Source of the DNA: Betaproteobacteria bacterium
Lineage (GTDB): Bacteria; Pseudomonadota; Gammaproteobacteria; Burkholderiales; Usitatibacteraceae
DNA: 64,000 nt
Direction of reading: 5' to 3'
NCBI GenBank assembly: GCA_016720925.1
Contig: JADKJR010000014.1
Span: 62,001-126,000 of the forward strand
The position numbers were made by a program, and so were the translations under genes. Every line of letters begins with the position of its first letter. The first letter of the stretch is position 1. Below the pieces are notes generated by a model, which was given only the letters and a program-made list of their open reading frames with translations, had not been told where the DNA came from and ran no database searches. This document shows positions 25,178 through 33,704 of the stretch, one piece after another.

Positions 25178-28051
25178 ATGAAAAATAGAAAGACACATCC
25201 CGCAGGCCGCCTGACGACAATGGCGGGGCTTGTTGCCGTGGCGCTCATGATTTCATCACCCGCGCATGCACAACTAAGCACAGCAACGGTCAAGGGGCAA
25301 ATCACCATTAGCGGCGCACCGGCCAAGGCATCCCAGGTAACCGCGACCAACAAGGCAAGCGGCTACACGTATAAAGCGACGTCCGGTCCGGACGGTAGCT
25401 ACGTGTTGACTGGCCTGGCGCCCGGCACCTATGACATTACTGTCGCCGGCAAGAGTCAGACCATTACGCTGAGTGTCGGCGAGACGGCGGCGGTGGACCT
25501 CGCACTCACAAGTTCGAGCAGTACCGCAACCATGGATACCATCGTGGTAACAAGTTCCGCACTACGTGCCGACGTCAAAACATCGGAAGTCGGCACCAAT
25601 GTCTCACGCACCCAGATTGAGAATCTGCCGCAAGTCACGCGGAATTTCCTGTCGTTTGCGGATTTGGCGCCTGGTGTGCGTTTCGACGTTTCCCAGAATA
25701 CGGGCCAGGTCAAGATACAGAGCGGCGCGCAAAACCAGGACAACGTCAATGTGTTCATCGACGGGGTCAGCCAGAAAAACTACGTGTTGCGTGGTGGCGT
25801 TGCCGGCATGGACTCGACCCGCGGCAATCCGTTTCCCCAATCGGCGGTCGCGGAATACAAGATCGTTTCGCAAAACTACAAGGCGGAGTTCGACCAAGTC
25901 AGCAGTGTGGCAATCTCCGCGGTGACCAAGTCGGGCACCAACGAATTTCACGGCGATGTGTTCTGGGATCGCACGAGCGACAGCATGACGGCGAAAGATC
26001 CCTTCCAGAAAAAGGCCGAAGCACAGGGCATTCCTCGACCAGCATTTCATCAAGATCAGTTTGGATTCACCTTGGGCGGACCAATCTCGGTGGATCGCGC
26101 GCATTTCTTCATGGCGTATGAGGGCAAGGACATTGTCCAGCCCCGTCAGGTGGTATTGCAAAACGCGAATCTGCTTCCAGCAGGCGGAATCGTGCCGTCA
26201 TTGAGGGCGCAAGAGGGCAATCAGGATGCAACTTTCAAGGAGCATCTCTGGCTGGGCAAAATTGACGCGCAGCTCAATCAGGGCCAACGGGTCGAATTAT
26301 CCGCACGCGTCCGGCGCGAGAACGACTACGTTCCGGAAGACGCACTTTTGAGTATTGCGGAAAACTCCAAGGACCGTCGCAATGACGAGACCCGTGTCGA
26401 TTTCAAGCACGAATGGAGCATGGACTCTTGGCTCAATGAAGCGCGTATCGGCTACTCGGATACAGTCTTCAATCCGCATGCAAAATCCAACACGCCGCAA
26501 ATCCGCTACCTCATCTCGCCGTCGAACTCGGCCAATAATACGAAGGATGTGCTGCAAGTCGGGGGATCACCCGACGCGCAAACTCGCGGCCAAAATGGCG
26601 TACTTTTTCAGGATGACCTTACGTTCACCGGAATGCTGGGGCACACGATGAAGTTTGGCGCCAAGGTCAACCTTATGACTTTCGACCTGTCTGGCACGGC
26701 AAAAAGTGTTCCCATATATAAGGCGCTCATCGACAATGTCACCGGCGCTACCACGATCATTGAAACGCAAAACGCAATCACGCCCGCCTCAGTCAGTATC
26801 AAGGACAAGCAATTCGGAATTTATTTTCAGGACGATTGGCAGATCAGCCGCCAACTCGAGCTGAATCTGGGGATACGCTGGGACTATGAGACGAACATGC
26901 TCAATGAAGGGTATGCCACGCCTGCAGATCGCGTAACTGCCCTTCGGGCGCTCGACGCGGAACGCTATGGAATCGCCCCTCCGCCGGGACAAACCTATGC
27001 CCAGTCACTGGCCAAGGGCGGCATCAATATCAACGACTACATCAGTAACGGATCCAGTCGCAAGGACTTCAAAGGTGCGCTCCAGCCGCGCCTGGGTTTC
27101 TCCTATGACGTGTTTGGCGATCGCAACTCCGTGGTGTATGGCGGTTACGGCCGTGCGTACGATCGAACCATGGACAATCACGCGCTGGACGAGAAACAGA
27201 AGAACGAACAGCCCAACGGCGAAATCTGGCTGATCAAGAACGATCACAAAATGGCCTACACCGATCAATTCAGCCTCGGACTGCGTCAAGGGCTGGGAAT
27301 CTGGAACGGTGAAGTCGGCTATAACTATTCGTATAGCCACAACCAGTTCAACTGGTACGGCGGCAATCGCGACGCGAACGGTGGATTCGCCAACCAAAGT
27401 CCGATCGATCCGCTGTGGGGTGGACCGGTCGGCTATGGCACACTCATTCTCGGTGACTTCATTTCCCAGGCCAAGACCGAATCGTTGTTCCTCAAAGCCG
27501 ACAAGCCTTATTCAAAAGTTTCCGGCTGGGGCCTGACGGCGGTATTCACACTCAGCGAAGGCAAGACCACCAACCGGCAGTGGACCAATGACATCTTCAA
27601 TTGGACCTACGGCAAATCGACTGCGGGCTGGAATCCGTCAGTCGATGTCGAGCGTAGCCGGCTGGTTGTTGCGGGCTTGACGGATCGGTTGATACCCTGG
27701 GGCGTAATGCTATCCGGCAAAGCGTCCTTTGGTTCCGGGCTGCCGTACCAGATCACCGATTGCTCGCGCGGCTGGGACAAGTGTGTGTATCAAAAAGGCG
27801 AAAGCAGCAACTTCAAGCAATTTGATCTTGGACTGGCGAAGGACTTTGACATCTACAAACACAAACTCACTTTGCGGCTCGATGTCCTGAACCTGTTCGA
27901 TACCATCAATTATGGCGGTCGCGATGGCTGGGCCGGCGGTCCGGGGAATTCGCAGAACCAGTACGGTGGCGACAATCCGAATGTGGGTACGCCAAACGGC
28001 ATGTCCGGACCAATGCGCACGTACAAGCTGTCTTTCCGCGCGAGCTTCTGA
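25178..28051 (+). CDS. TonB-dependent receptor with N-terminal carboxypeptidase-like domain
   Basis: This roughly 957-residue outer-membrane receptor has a signal peptide (LVAVALMISSPAHA). A beta-sandwich 'carboxypeptidase regulatory' domain follows at about residues 35-105 (TVKGQITISGAPAKASQVTA), then a plug (MDTIVVTSSALR, LPQVTRNFLSFADLAPGVRF) and a barrel ending in Phe (YKLSFRASF). This Oar/SusC-like architecture is typical for uptake of glycans or peptides. It sits 54 bases after the LacI gene, and GAGGAG precedes the ATG at 25178. Context points to an oligosaccharide substrate delivered to the ABC transporter encoded downstream. A strong terminator follows at 28194. Confidence 0.9.
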   Translation: MKNRKTHPAGRLTTMAGLVAVALMISSPAHAQLSTATVKGQITISGAPAKASQVTATNKASGYTYKATSGPDGSYVLTGLAPGTYDITVAGKSQTITLSVGETAAVDLALTSSSSTATMDTIVVTSSALRADVKTSEVGTNVSRTQIENLPQVTRNFLSFADLAPGVRFDVSQNTGQVKIQSGAQNQDNVNVFIDGVSQKNYVLRGGVAGMDSTRGNPFPQSAVAEYKIVSQNYKAEFDQVSSVAISAVTKSGTNEFHGDVFWDRTSDSMTAKDPFQKKAEAQGIPRPAFHQDQFGFTLGGPISVDRAHFFMAYEGKDIVQPRQVVLQNANLLPAGGIVPSLRAQEGNQDATFKEHLWLGKIDAQLNQGQRVELSARVRRENDYVPEDALLSIAENSKDRRNDETRVDFKHEWSMDSWLNEARIGYSDTVFNPHAKSNTPQIRYLISPSNSANNTKDVLQVGGSPDAQTRGQNGVLFQDDLTFTGMLGHTMKFGAKVNLMTFDLSGTAKSVPIYKALIDNVTGATTIIETQNAITPASVSIKDKQFGIYFQDDWQISRQLELNLGIRWDYETNMLNEGYATPADRVTALRALDAERYGIAPPPGQTYAQSLAKGGININDYISNGSSRKDFKGALQPRLGFSYDVFGDRNSVVYGGYGRAYDRTMDNHALDEKQKNEQPNGEIWLIKNDHKMAYTDQFSLGLRQGLGIWNGEVGYNYSYSHNQFNWYGGNRDANGGFANQSPIDPLWGGPVGYGTLILGDFISQAKTESLFLKADKPYSKVSGWGLTAVFTLSEGKTTNRQWTNDIFNWTYGKSTAGWNPSVDVERSRLVVAGLTDRLIPWGVMLSGKASFGSGLPYQITDCSRGWDKCVYQKGESSNFKQFDLGLAKDFDIYKHKLTLRLDVLNLFDTINYGGRDGWAGGPGNSQNQYGGDNPNVGTPNGMSGPMRTYKLSFRASF

Positions 28052-28193
28052 CCAGACCTGGCCTTGGGAATTGGACGACGGAGACTTCGGTTACCCGCAT
28101 TCGATTCCGCTTCAAATTGGGAAAAGCATCGTGCCATGAAGACCAGTTTCTGGCGGTGCAAGCGATGTAATCAGATTAAAGGGTCTCCCGTGT

Positions 28194-28232
28194 CGGCCGC
28201 TCCGTATCATATGTAGGAGCGGCCGTTTTTTT
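28194..28232 (+). terminator. Rho-independent terminator after the TonB receptor gene
   Basis: A perfect 10-bp stem CGGCCGCTCC / GGAGCGGCCG with a 12-base loop is followed directly by seven T. It ends transcription 143 bases after the receptor stop, so the next gene (28259) probably has its own promoter or depends on read-through. Confidence 0.9.
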
Positions 28233-28258
28233 GACGACCTTCAGTAGAATTCAATCAA

Positions 28259-29713
28259 ATGAACGCATCGAGAAAATTTTTTGCATCCGTACTCCTGCTG
28301 GCTGCGGCTTTTGTATCCGGCTGTGCCACCAGTGATCGACTCGACAGGCACGAACAATCCCGGCCTATCGTCCAGCACGACGGTGCAGCTGATGCGCTCA
28401 TCGCGGATATCCAGCGACGCACTTTCAATTTTTTCTGGGAAACCACCAATCCACAAAATGGACTGGTGCATGATCGATTCCCGACACCCGCATTTGCCAG
28501 TGTCGCCGCGGTCGGCTTCGGGCTCACCGCCTATCCCATCGGTGTGGAGCGGGGCTATGTTACTCGCGAGCAGGCGCGCAAACGCGTATTGACAACGCTG
28601 CGTTTCTTTCACGAGGCGCCGCAGGGAACGGCGGCGAGTGGCATGACCGGTTACAAGGGATTCTTCTACCATTTTGTCGATATGAAATCGGGTGCGCGCT
28701 TTGAAACGGTGGAGCTATCAACCATCGATACGGCGTTGTTTGTGGCGGGGGCATTGTTTTGTCAGAGCTACTTTGACGGTACCCACGCCGACGAAGTGGA
28801 AATCCGCGATCTCGCCGACCGGATTTATCGCCGGATCGACTGGCAATGGGCGCAGCCGAATGCGCCCGCGATCACTCACGGCTGGAAACCGGAGACCGGT
28901 TTTCTTGTCCCCGACTATCGCGGGTATAACGAGGCGATGATTGTCTATCTGCTCGCGCTCGGTTCGCCTACGTTTCCGGTCAAGGATGATGCGTGGAAAG
29001 AGTGGACCAGGCCCTACGACAAAACCTGGAAGAAATATTTCGGCCAGGAACATCTTGGATTCCCGCCTTTATTCGGTCATCAATACACGCACACATGGAT
29101 CGATTTCCGCAACATCCAGGACGCGTATATGAAAGCGCGCGGCATGGACTATTTTGAAAACACGCGGCGCGCGACCTACGCGCAACAGGCCTACGCGATG
29201 GCCAATCCTCTCGGATGGAAAGGCTACGGCGAGAACCTGTGGGGAGTCTCGGCCAGCGATGGCCCGGTCGATGCGGTACTCGACTACCGTGGTCGCCGTA
29301 TTCCCTTTCACACTTATGCCGGGCGCGGCATGGGGGGAATCGAAACTTATGATGACGGCACCATCGCGCCAACCGCCGCCATTTCATCGCTGCCGTTCGC
29401 ACCCGAAATCGTCATCCCGGCCATTCAGGAAATGCACACGCATTATGGGACGCATATCTATTCCACCTACGGCTTTCTGGATTCGTTTAATCCGAGCTTT
29501 CAATTCAACGTGCCGCTCGGCCAGGGGAAGCGAATTCCCGGTGGCGGCTGGGTCGCCGGAGACTATCTCGGCATTGATCAGGGTCCGATCCTAGCCATGA
29601 TCGAAAATTATCGAAGCGAGCTGGTCTGGCGCACCATGCGCAAGAATCCCTACATCCGCCGCGGACTTGAGCGCGCCGGTTTCACAGGCGGCTGGCTGTC
29701 TTCCGGACCCTGA
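28259..29713 (+). CDS. Glycoamylase-like lipoprotein (GH144-type, putative endo-beta-1,2-glucanase)
   Basis: This 484-residue protein has a lipoprotein signal (SVLLLAAAFVSGC). The long C-terminal domain matches the glycoamylase-like family (PF10091) that contains GH144 enzymes: RRTFNFFWETTNPQNGLVHD, MTGYKGFFYHFVDM, VELSTIDTALFVAGAL, GYGENLWGVSASDGP, and GTHIYSTYGFLDSFNPSF. Characterised GH144 proteins act on beta-1,2-glucans, releasing sophorooligosaccharides, which is the basis for the substrate guess. It would be anchored in a cell-envelope membrane. It is followed after 16 bases by the ABC binding protein, indicating one operon. Activity on another glucan is possible. Confidence 0.82.
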   Translation: MNASRKFFASVLLLAAAFVSGCATSDRLDRHEQSRPIVQHDGAADALIADIQRRTFNFFWETTNPQNGLVHDRFPTPAFASVAAVGFGLTAYPIGVERGYVTREQARKRVLTTLRFFHEAPQGTAASGMTGYKGFFYHFVDMKSGARFETVELSTIDTALFVAGALFCQSYFDGTHADEVEIRDLADRIYRRIDWQWAQPNAPAITHGWKPETGFLVPDYRGYNEAMIVYLLALGSPTFPVKDDAWKEWTRPYDKTWKKYFGQEHLGFPPLFGHQYTHTWIDFRNIQDAYMKARGMDYFENTRRATYAQQAYAMANPLGWKGYGENLWGVSASDGPVDAVLDYRGRRIPFHTYAGRGMGGIETYDDGTIAPTAAISSLPFAPEIVIPAIQEMHTHYGTHIYSTYGFLDSFNPSFQFNVPLGQGKRIPGGGWVAGDYLGIDQGPILAMIENYRSELVWRTMRKNPYIRRGLERAGFTGGWLSSGP

Positions 29714-29729
29714 AAACTCGATCGTGCCG

Positions 29730-31019
29730 ATGCCAAGTGCCTTTCTCGTCCGCAACCTGAAACTCCTCGCGGTTACCGGATTTCTTGCGTGCGTTGGCGG
29801 GTGCAATAATTCCGCATCCGATATCACAACCGTGAAATTTTGGGCGATGGGACGCGAAGGTGAAGTGGTATCTGAACTGCTGCCCGAATTCGAGCGGACG
29901 CATCCCGGAATCAAGGTAGTCGTGCAGCAACTTCCATGGACCGCCGCGCACGAAAAATTGCTGACGGCTTTCGCGGGAAATGCCATGCCGGATATTTTCC
30001 AACTCGGCAACACCTGGATACCGGAATTCGTCGCGCTCAATGCACTGGAATCGCTTGAAGCATTTGCCCACTCATCCACCACTATCGACAGCAAGGATTA
30101 CTTCGAGGGAATCTGGGATACCAACGTCGTCGGTGGCCAACTCTATGGGGTTCCCTGGTACGTCGATACACGACTGTTGTTTTACAATCGCGACCTGCTT
30201 AAACAAGCCGGTTTTGCCGCACCGCCAAAAACGTGGGACGAATGGTCGCGCATGAACGCGGGGCTCAAGGCGCTTGTAGGGTCTGACCGGTTTTCGGTGC
30301 TGCTTCCCTTGAATGAATTTGAACCTTTGCTGGCGCTGGCCTTGCAGCACGACGAGCCTCTGTTGCGGGACGGTGGACGCTGGGGCAATTTTCGCAGCGC
30401 CAGTTTTCGCCGCACGCTTGCCTATTACCGCGATACGTTCAAGAACAAATGGGCGCCGCCGATGACCAACAGCGAAATCTCGAATGTGTGGGCAGAATTC
30501 GGCCGTGGCTACTTTTCGTTTTACATTTCCGGGCCCTGGAATATCGGCGAATTCAAGCGCCGCCTCCCGGCCGATCAGCAATCGATCTGGATGACCGCTT
30601 CCTTGCCCGGACCGGATGGCCCGGGCGCGTCGATTGCCGGGGGAGCGAGCCTGGTGGTATTTCGGTCGTCAAAGCACAAGGCGCAAGCAATGCAATTGAT
30701 CGAGTATCTTTCCACGCCGGCGGTGCAAGAGCGATTCCATGCGCTAACCGGCAATCTTCCGCCGCGTCGCGCGACGTGGCGATACGAAAGCCTTGATCGT
30801 GATATCTACGCAAAGGCTTTCCGGGAACAACTGGAGCGCGCCCGCGCGACCCCCAAGGTGCCGGAGTGGGAACGAATCGCCACGGAAATGCGGCTGGTTA
30901 CCGAGCGGGTGATCCACGGGGATATCGACATTGATCAAGCTGTGTACGAACTGGATGCACGCACCGATCGAATTCTCGAAAAGCGCCGCTGGATGCTTGA
31001 TCGCGGGACGATCAAATGA
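29730..31019 (+). CDS. Sugar ABC transporter substrate-binding lipoprotein
   Basis: This roughly 429-residue family 1 extracellular solute-binding protein has a lipobox (VTGFLACVGGC) and the mature start TTVKFWAMGREGEVVSELLP. Typical fold segments follow: PDIFQLGNTWIPEFVALNAL, YGVPWYVDTRLLFYNRDLL, and GPWNIGEFKRRL. It binds oligosaccharides in the periplasm. The stop overlaps the permease start by four bases. I prefer the ATG at 29730, since upstream frames overlap the GH144 gene. A GTG at 29724 is equally spaced, and no strong ribosome site is present, which suggests coupling to the upstream gene. Confidence 0.9.
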   Translation: MPSAFLVRNLKLLAVTGFLACVGGCNNSASDITTVKFWAMGREGEVVSELLPEFERTHPGIKVVVQQLPWTAAHEKLLTAFAGNAMPDIFQLGNTWIPEFVALNALESLEAFAHSSTTIDSKDYFEGIWDTNVVGGQLYGVPWYVDTRLLFYNRDLLKQAGFAAPPKTWDEWSRMNAGLKALVGSDRFSVLLPLNEFEPLLALALQHDEPLLRDGGRWGNFRSASFRRTLAYYRDTFKNKWAPPMTNSEISNVWAEFGRGYFSFYISGPWNIGEFKRRLPADQQSIWMTASLPGPDGPGASIAGGASLVVFRSSKHKAQAMQLIEYLSTPAVQERFHALTGNLPPRRATWRYESLDRDIYAKAFREQLERARATPKVPEWERIATEMRLVTERVIHGDIDIDQAVYELDARTDRILEKRRWMLDRGTIK

Positions 31020-31894
31020 AGACGGGTGCCGCTCCCTGGTTTTTTGTCGGCCCGGCGCTGGTGCTTATCGGCGTTTTCTTCTTTGGGCCAGTGTTGGCGG
31101 CGCTGGTGATGAGTCTCACCGATTTCGACCTCTACGCGCTCGCTGACCTCGGCAATATGCGATTCGTGGGCTTCGCCAATTATTGGCAACTATTACAAAC
31201 ACCGCTTTTCTGGCAAGCCCTTGGCAATACGGTTTACTTTGTGGTGCTGGGCGTTCCCTTGTCGATTGCCGCCTCACTTTGCGCGGCACTTCTTGTCAAT
31301 TCCAAGCTGGCCCGCTTCAAGTCGTTCCATCGCACGGCGATGTTCGCGCCAGTGGTCACGACGCTGGTTGCCGTGGCCCTGATCTGGCGCTACCTGCTGC
31401 ACACCCGCTATGGAATGATCAACTACGCGCTGGTCAGCCTGGGTTTTTCTCCTGTCGACTGGCTGGGCGATCCGCATTGGTCCATGCCGGCCATCGTCAT
31501 TTTTTCGGTGTGGAAGAACTTTGGTTACAACATGATCATCTTCATTGCCGCGCTGCAAAGTGTGCCCGAGGATTTGTACGAGGCGGCACGCATCGACGGC
31601 GCATCGGTCTGGCAGCAATTCCGCTATATAACACTTTCAATGCTCGGGCCGACGGTGTTGATGGTCAGCATACTTACCATGGCGGGCTATTTTCAACTGT
31701 TTGCGGAGCCCTACGTGATGACACAGGGCGGCCCGGTGCAGAGTACCGTCAGTGTGCTTTATTTCATGTATGAAGAAGGCTTCAAGTGGTGGAATCTCGG
31801 CACCGCATCCGCCGTCGCCTTTATCCTGTTCGTGTTGATGTTTGCCATTACGCTCGTACAACTGCAAGTCGCGCGCCGATGGGGGCAGGCATGA
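31016..31894 (+). CDS. Sugar ABC transporter permease, MalF/UgpA type
   Basis: This 292-residue inner-membrane permease has six helices (start WFFVGPALVLIGVFFFGPVL). The cytoplasmic EAA loop is DLYEAARIDGASVWQQFRYI, which contacts the ATPase. The start overlaps the binding-protein stop and the end overlaps the next permease (ATGA both times), so the three genes are translationally coupled. The ATPase is not in this operon but on the minus strand at 36241. Confidence 0.92.
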   Translation: MKTGAAPWFFVGPALVLIGVFFFGPVLAALVMSLTDFDLYALADLGNMRFVGFANYWQLLQTPLFWQALGNTVYFVVLGVPLSIAASLCAALLVNSKLARFKSFHRTAMFAPVVTTLVAVALIWRYLLHTRYGMINYALVSLGFSPVDWLGDPHWSMPAIVIFSVWKNFGYNMIIFIAALQSVPEDLYEAARIDGASVWQQFRYITLSMLGPTVLMVSILTMAGYFQLFAEPYVMTQGGPVQSTVSVLYFMYEEGFKWWNLGTASAVAFILFVLMFAITLVQLQVARRWGQA

Positions 31895-32712
31895 CGAAAA
31901 GATCGTGGGCGTGGCTGATCAATGCCCTGTTAATTGCCGTTTCGCTGCTTACGCTGATTCCGCTGTTGTGGATGTTATCGGTCTCGTTCATGACGCCCGG
32001 TGAATCGAGCGCATTTCCCCCGCCGTTGTTGCCGGGTCGTCCGACGTGGCACAACTACATTGCGCTGTTTTCCCAGGCAGGAATCGGCCGCTATCTGGCG
32101 AATAGCGCATTGGTTGCCAGCGTTGCGACGATGCTATCGCTATGTTTTAACGTGTCAGCCGGCTATGCGTTCGCCAAATTGCGGTTTGCGGGTCGGGACC
32201 GGATATTTCGTTTTCTGCTCGGGGCGCTGGTGATTCCCTCGCAGGTAGCGATGATGCCGCTATTTCTGCTACTGAAGAATCTGGGGTTGGTGAATACCTA
32301 CGGCGGCGTCATCGTCCCGGCGATGGCGGGAATCTTCGGAATATTCTTGGTTCGTCAATACGCGCTGAGTATTCCGGACGAACTCCTCGAGGCCGCGCGT
32401 ATGGATGGCGCCAGCGAATTTCGCATCTTCGGCGTGATTGTGCTGCCCGCGCTCAAACCCATCATCGTTACGCTGGCCATCTTTACGTTCCTGGGTACGT
32501 GGAACGATTTCATGTGGCCCTTGATCGTCTTAACCGACAAGGAGTTTTACACCCTGCCCATCGCCCTCGCGTCCCTCTCGCGCGAACATGTGCAGGACAA
32601 CGAGATGATGATGGCAGGATCGGTGCTGACGATTTTGCCGGTGCTGTTGTTGTTCGTGGCATTGCAGCGTCAATATATTCAGGGGCTGTTGCTTGGCAGC
32701 GTTAAAGGCTAG
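31891..32712 (+). CDS. Sugar ABC transporter permease, MalG/UgpE type
   Basis: This roughly 273-residue second permease starts by a four-base overlap with its partner. It has six helices and the EAA loop ELLEAARMDGASEFRIFGVI, plus the family's C-terminal TLPIALASLSRE segment. It pairs with the upstream MalF-type protein to form the channel for an oligosaccharide. A short gap (26 bases) containing GAGGAGG leads to the following glycosidase gene. Confidence 0.92.
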   Translation: MTKRSWAWLINALLIAVSLLTLIPLLWMLSVSFMTPGESSAFPPPLLPGRPTWHNYIALFSQAGIGRYLANSALVASVATMLSLCFNVSAGYAFAKLRFAGRDRIFRFLLGALVIPSQVAMMPLFLLLKNLGLVNTYGGVIVPAMAGIFGIFLVRQYALSIPDELLEAARMDGASEFRIFGVIVLPALKPIIVTLAIFTFLGTWNDFMWPLIVLTDKEFYTLPIALASLSREHVQDNEMMMAGSVLTILPVLLLFVALQRQYIQGLLLGSVKG

Positions 32713-32738
32713 TGAATGCGCGATGCCGAGGAGGACGC

Positions 32739-33704
32739 ATGAACATCGTGGCGGCCATTCAGCGATTCAATGATTGCCTAGACCAATATGAAACCCAAGC
32801 ACTGGCGCGGCTTTCCGGACACAAATGGCTGGCGAGGCTCGTCAGTGCTAGACTTTTCAAGCGAAATATCCACTTGATTCGGCCAACAATCAAAGAACTA
32901 AAAGCCCTTCTGCCTCGGGAGAAGGGTTGGGATGAGGGGTCGACGGTGGCGGGAGAACAATTCTCTTACGCGCGGCCCGCTTCCCCGCAAGCGGTAACGC
33001 TGAGGATCCTGGCCAGAATCGCGTCAGTTGTCGTATCGCTTGGATTGTCCGTTGCCGCGTTCGCCGCGGATTTCTTGCCAAACAACCACGCGAAACTTTT
33101 GGATGGTTTTGACGACATCGCCGCCTGGCAGGCCATGGCTTCCGACAACGTGAGTGCCACATCGCATTCTGTCGACGGTGTCACCGGACGCGGCATGCGG
33201 CTCGATTTTGATTTCAATGGCGCATCGGGCTATGCGTTTATCCGGCGCCAATTGCCGCTGGTCCTGCCCGATAACTACGAAATTTCGTTCTACGTGCGCG
33301 CGGATGCGCCGATAAATAATTTCGAATTCAAACTGGTCGATGCCAGCGGCGACAATGTGTGGTGGTTCAATCGCCCCAACTTTGAATTCCCACGCGAGTG
33401 GCAGCGGATCCGCATCAAGAAGCGGCATATCGCCTTCGCATGGGGACCAATTCGCGACAAGACGCTGAAGACGTCGGAGCGCATCGAGTTTGTTATCAGC
33501 GCCGGTCGCGGCGGTGGTCGGGGATCGATATATTTTGACGAACTCACGATACGTGAACTTCCGCCTGATCCCGTCGTGTTCCCGACGCCCGTCCTGACCG
33601 CGACATCGTCCGAGGCCGGCTACCCGCCCGGTCAGGCATTCGACGGTTCCCGATCGACAGTTTGGCGAAGCACGCGTCAGCCTCTTCGCAAACGCAAGCG
33701 CTGA
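32739..33704 (+). CDS. 5' part of frameshifted CBM/discoidin glycosidase
   Basis: This is the N-terminal piece of a large exported glycosidase. A signal-peptide-like stretch (LARIASVVVSLGLSVAAFA) is followed by a jelly-roll carbohydrate-binding-like domain (ISFYVRADAPINNFEFKLVD, NVWWFNRPNFEFPREWQRIR). The first strand of an F5/8-type (discoidin) domain then follows (ATSSEAGYPPGQAFDGS, TVWRS). The rest of that discoidin domain continues in another frame from about 33685. The ATG at 32739 has a strong GAGGAGG site, but two repeat elements lie between it and the signal peptide. A GTG at 32946 preceded by GAGGGG would give a normal signal peptide. The gene is split or inactivated by a frameshift. 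Confidence 0.65.
   Translation: MNIVAAIQRFNDCLDQYETQALARLSGHKWLARLVSARLFKRNIHLIRPTIKELKALLPREKGWDEGSTVAGEQFSYARPASPQAVTLRILARIASVVVSLGLSVAAFAADFLPNNHAKLLDGFDDIAAWQAMASDNVSATSHSVDGVTGRGMRLDFDFNGASGYAFIRRQLPLVLPDNYEISFYVRADAPINNFEFKLVDASGDNVWWFNRPNFEFPREWQRIRIKKRHIAFAWGPIRDKTLKTSERIEFVISAGRGGGRGSIYFDELTIRELPPDPVVFPTPVLTATSSEAGYPPGQAFDGSRSTVWRSTRQPLRKRKR
32791..32857 (+). repeat. Dispersed 65-bp palindromic repeat, copy C
   Basis: It begins AAACCCAAGCACTGGCGCGG and ends TCAGTGCTAGACTTTT, matching copies A, B, D and E. It is read in frame by the longest version of the glycosidase gene, so it was probably inserted into, or just ahead of, its 5' end. Confidence 0.75.
32905..32939 (+). repeat. REP-like element with GTTGGGATGAGGGG tail
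   Basis: A CCCTTCT / AGAAGGG stem is followed by GTTGGGATGAGGGG. This hairpin-plus-GGGTTGGG(N)TGAGGG arrangement is a familiar type of extragenic repeat in proteobacterial genomes. It lies 48 bases after repeat copy C, ahead of the glycosidase signal peptide. Confidence 0.6.
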
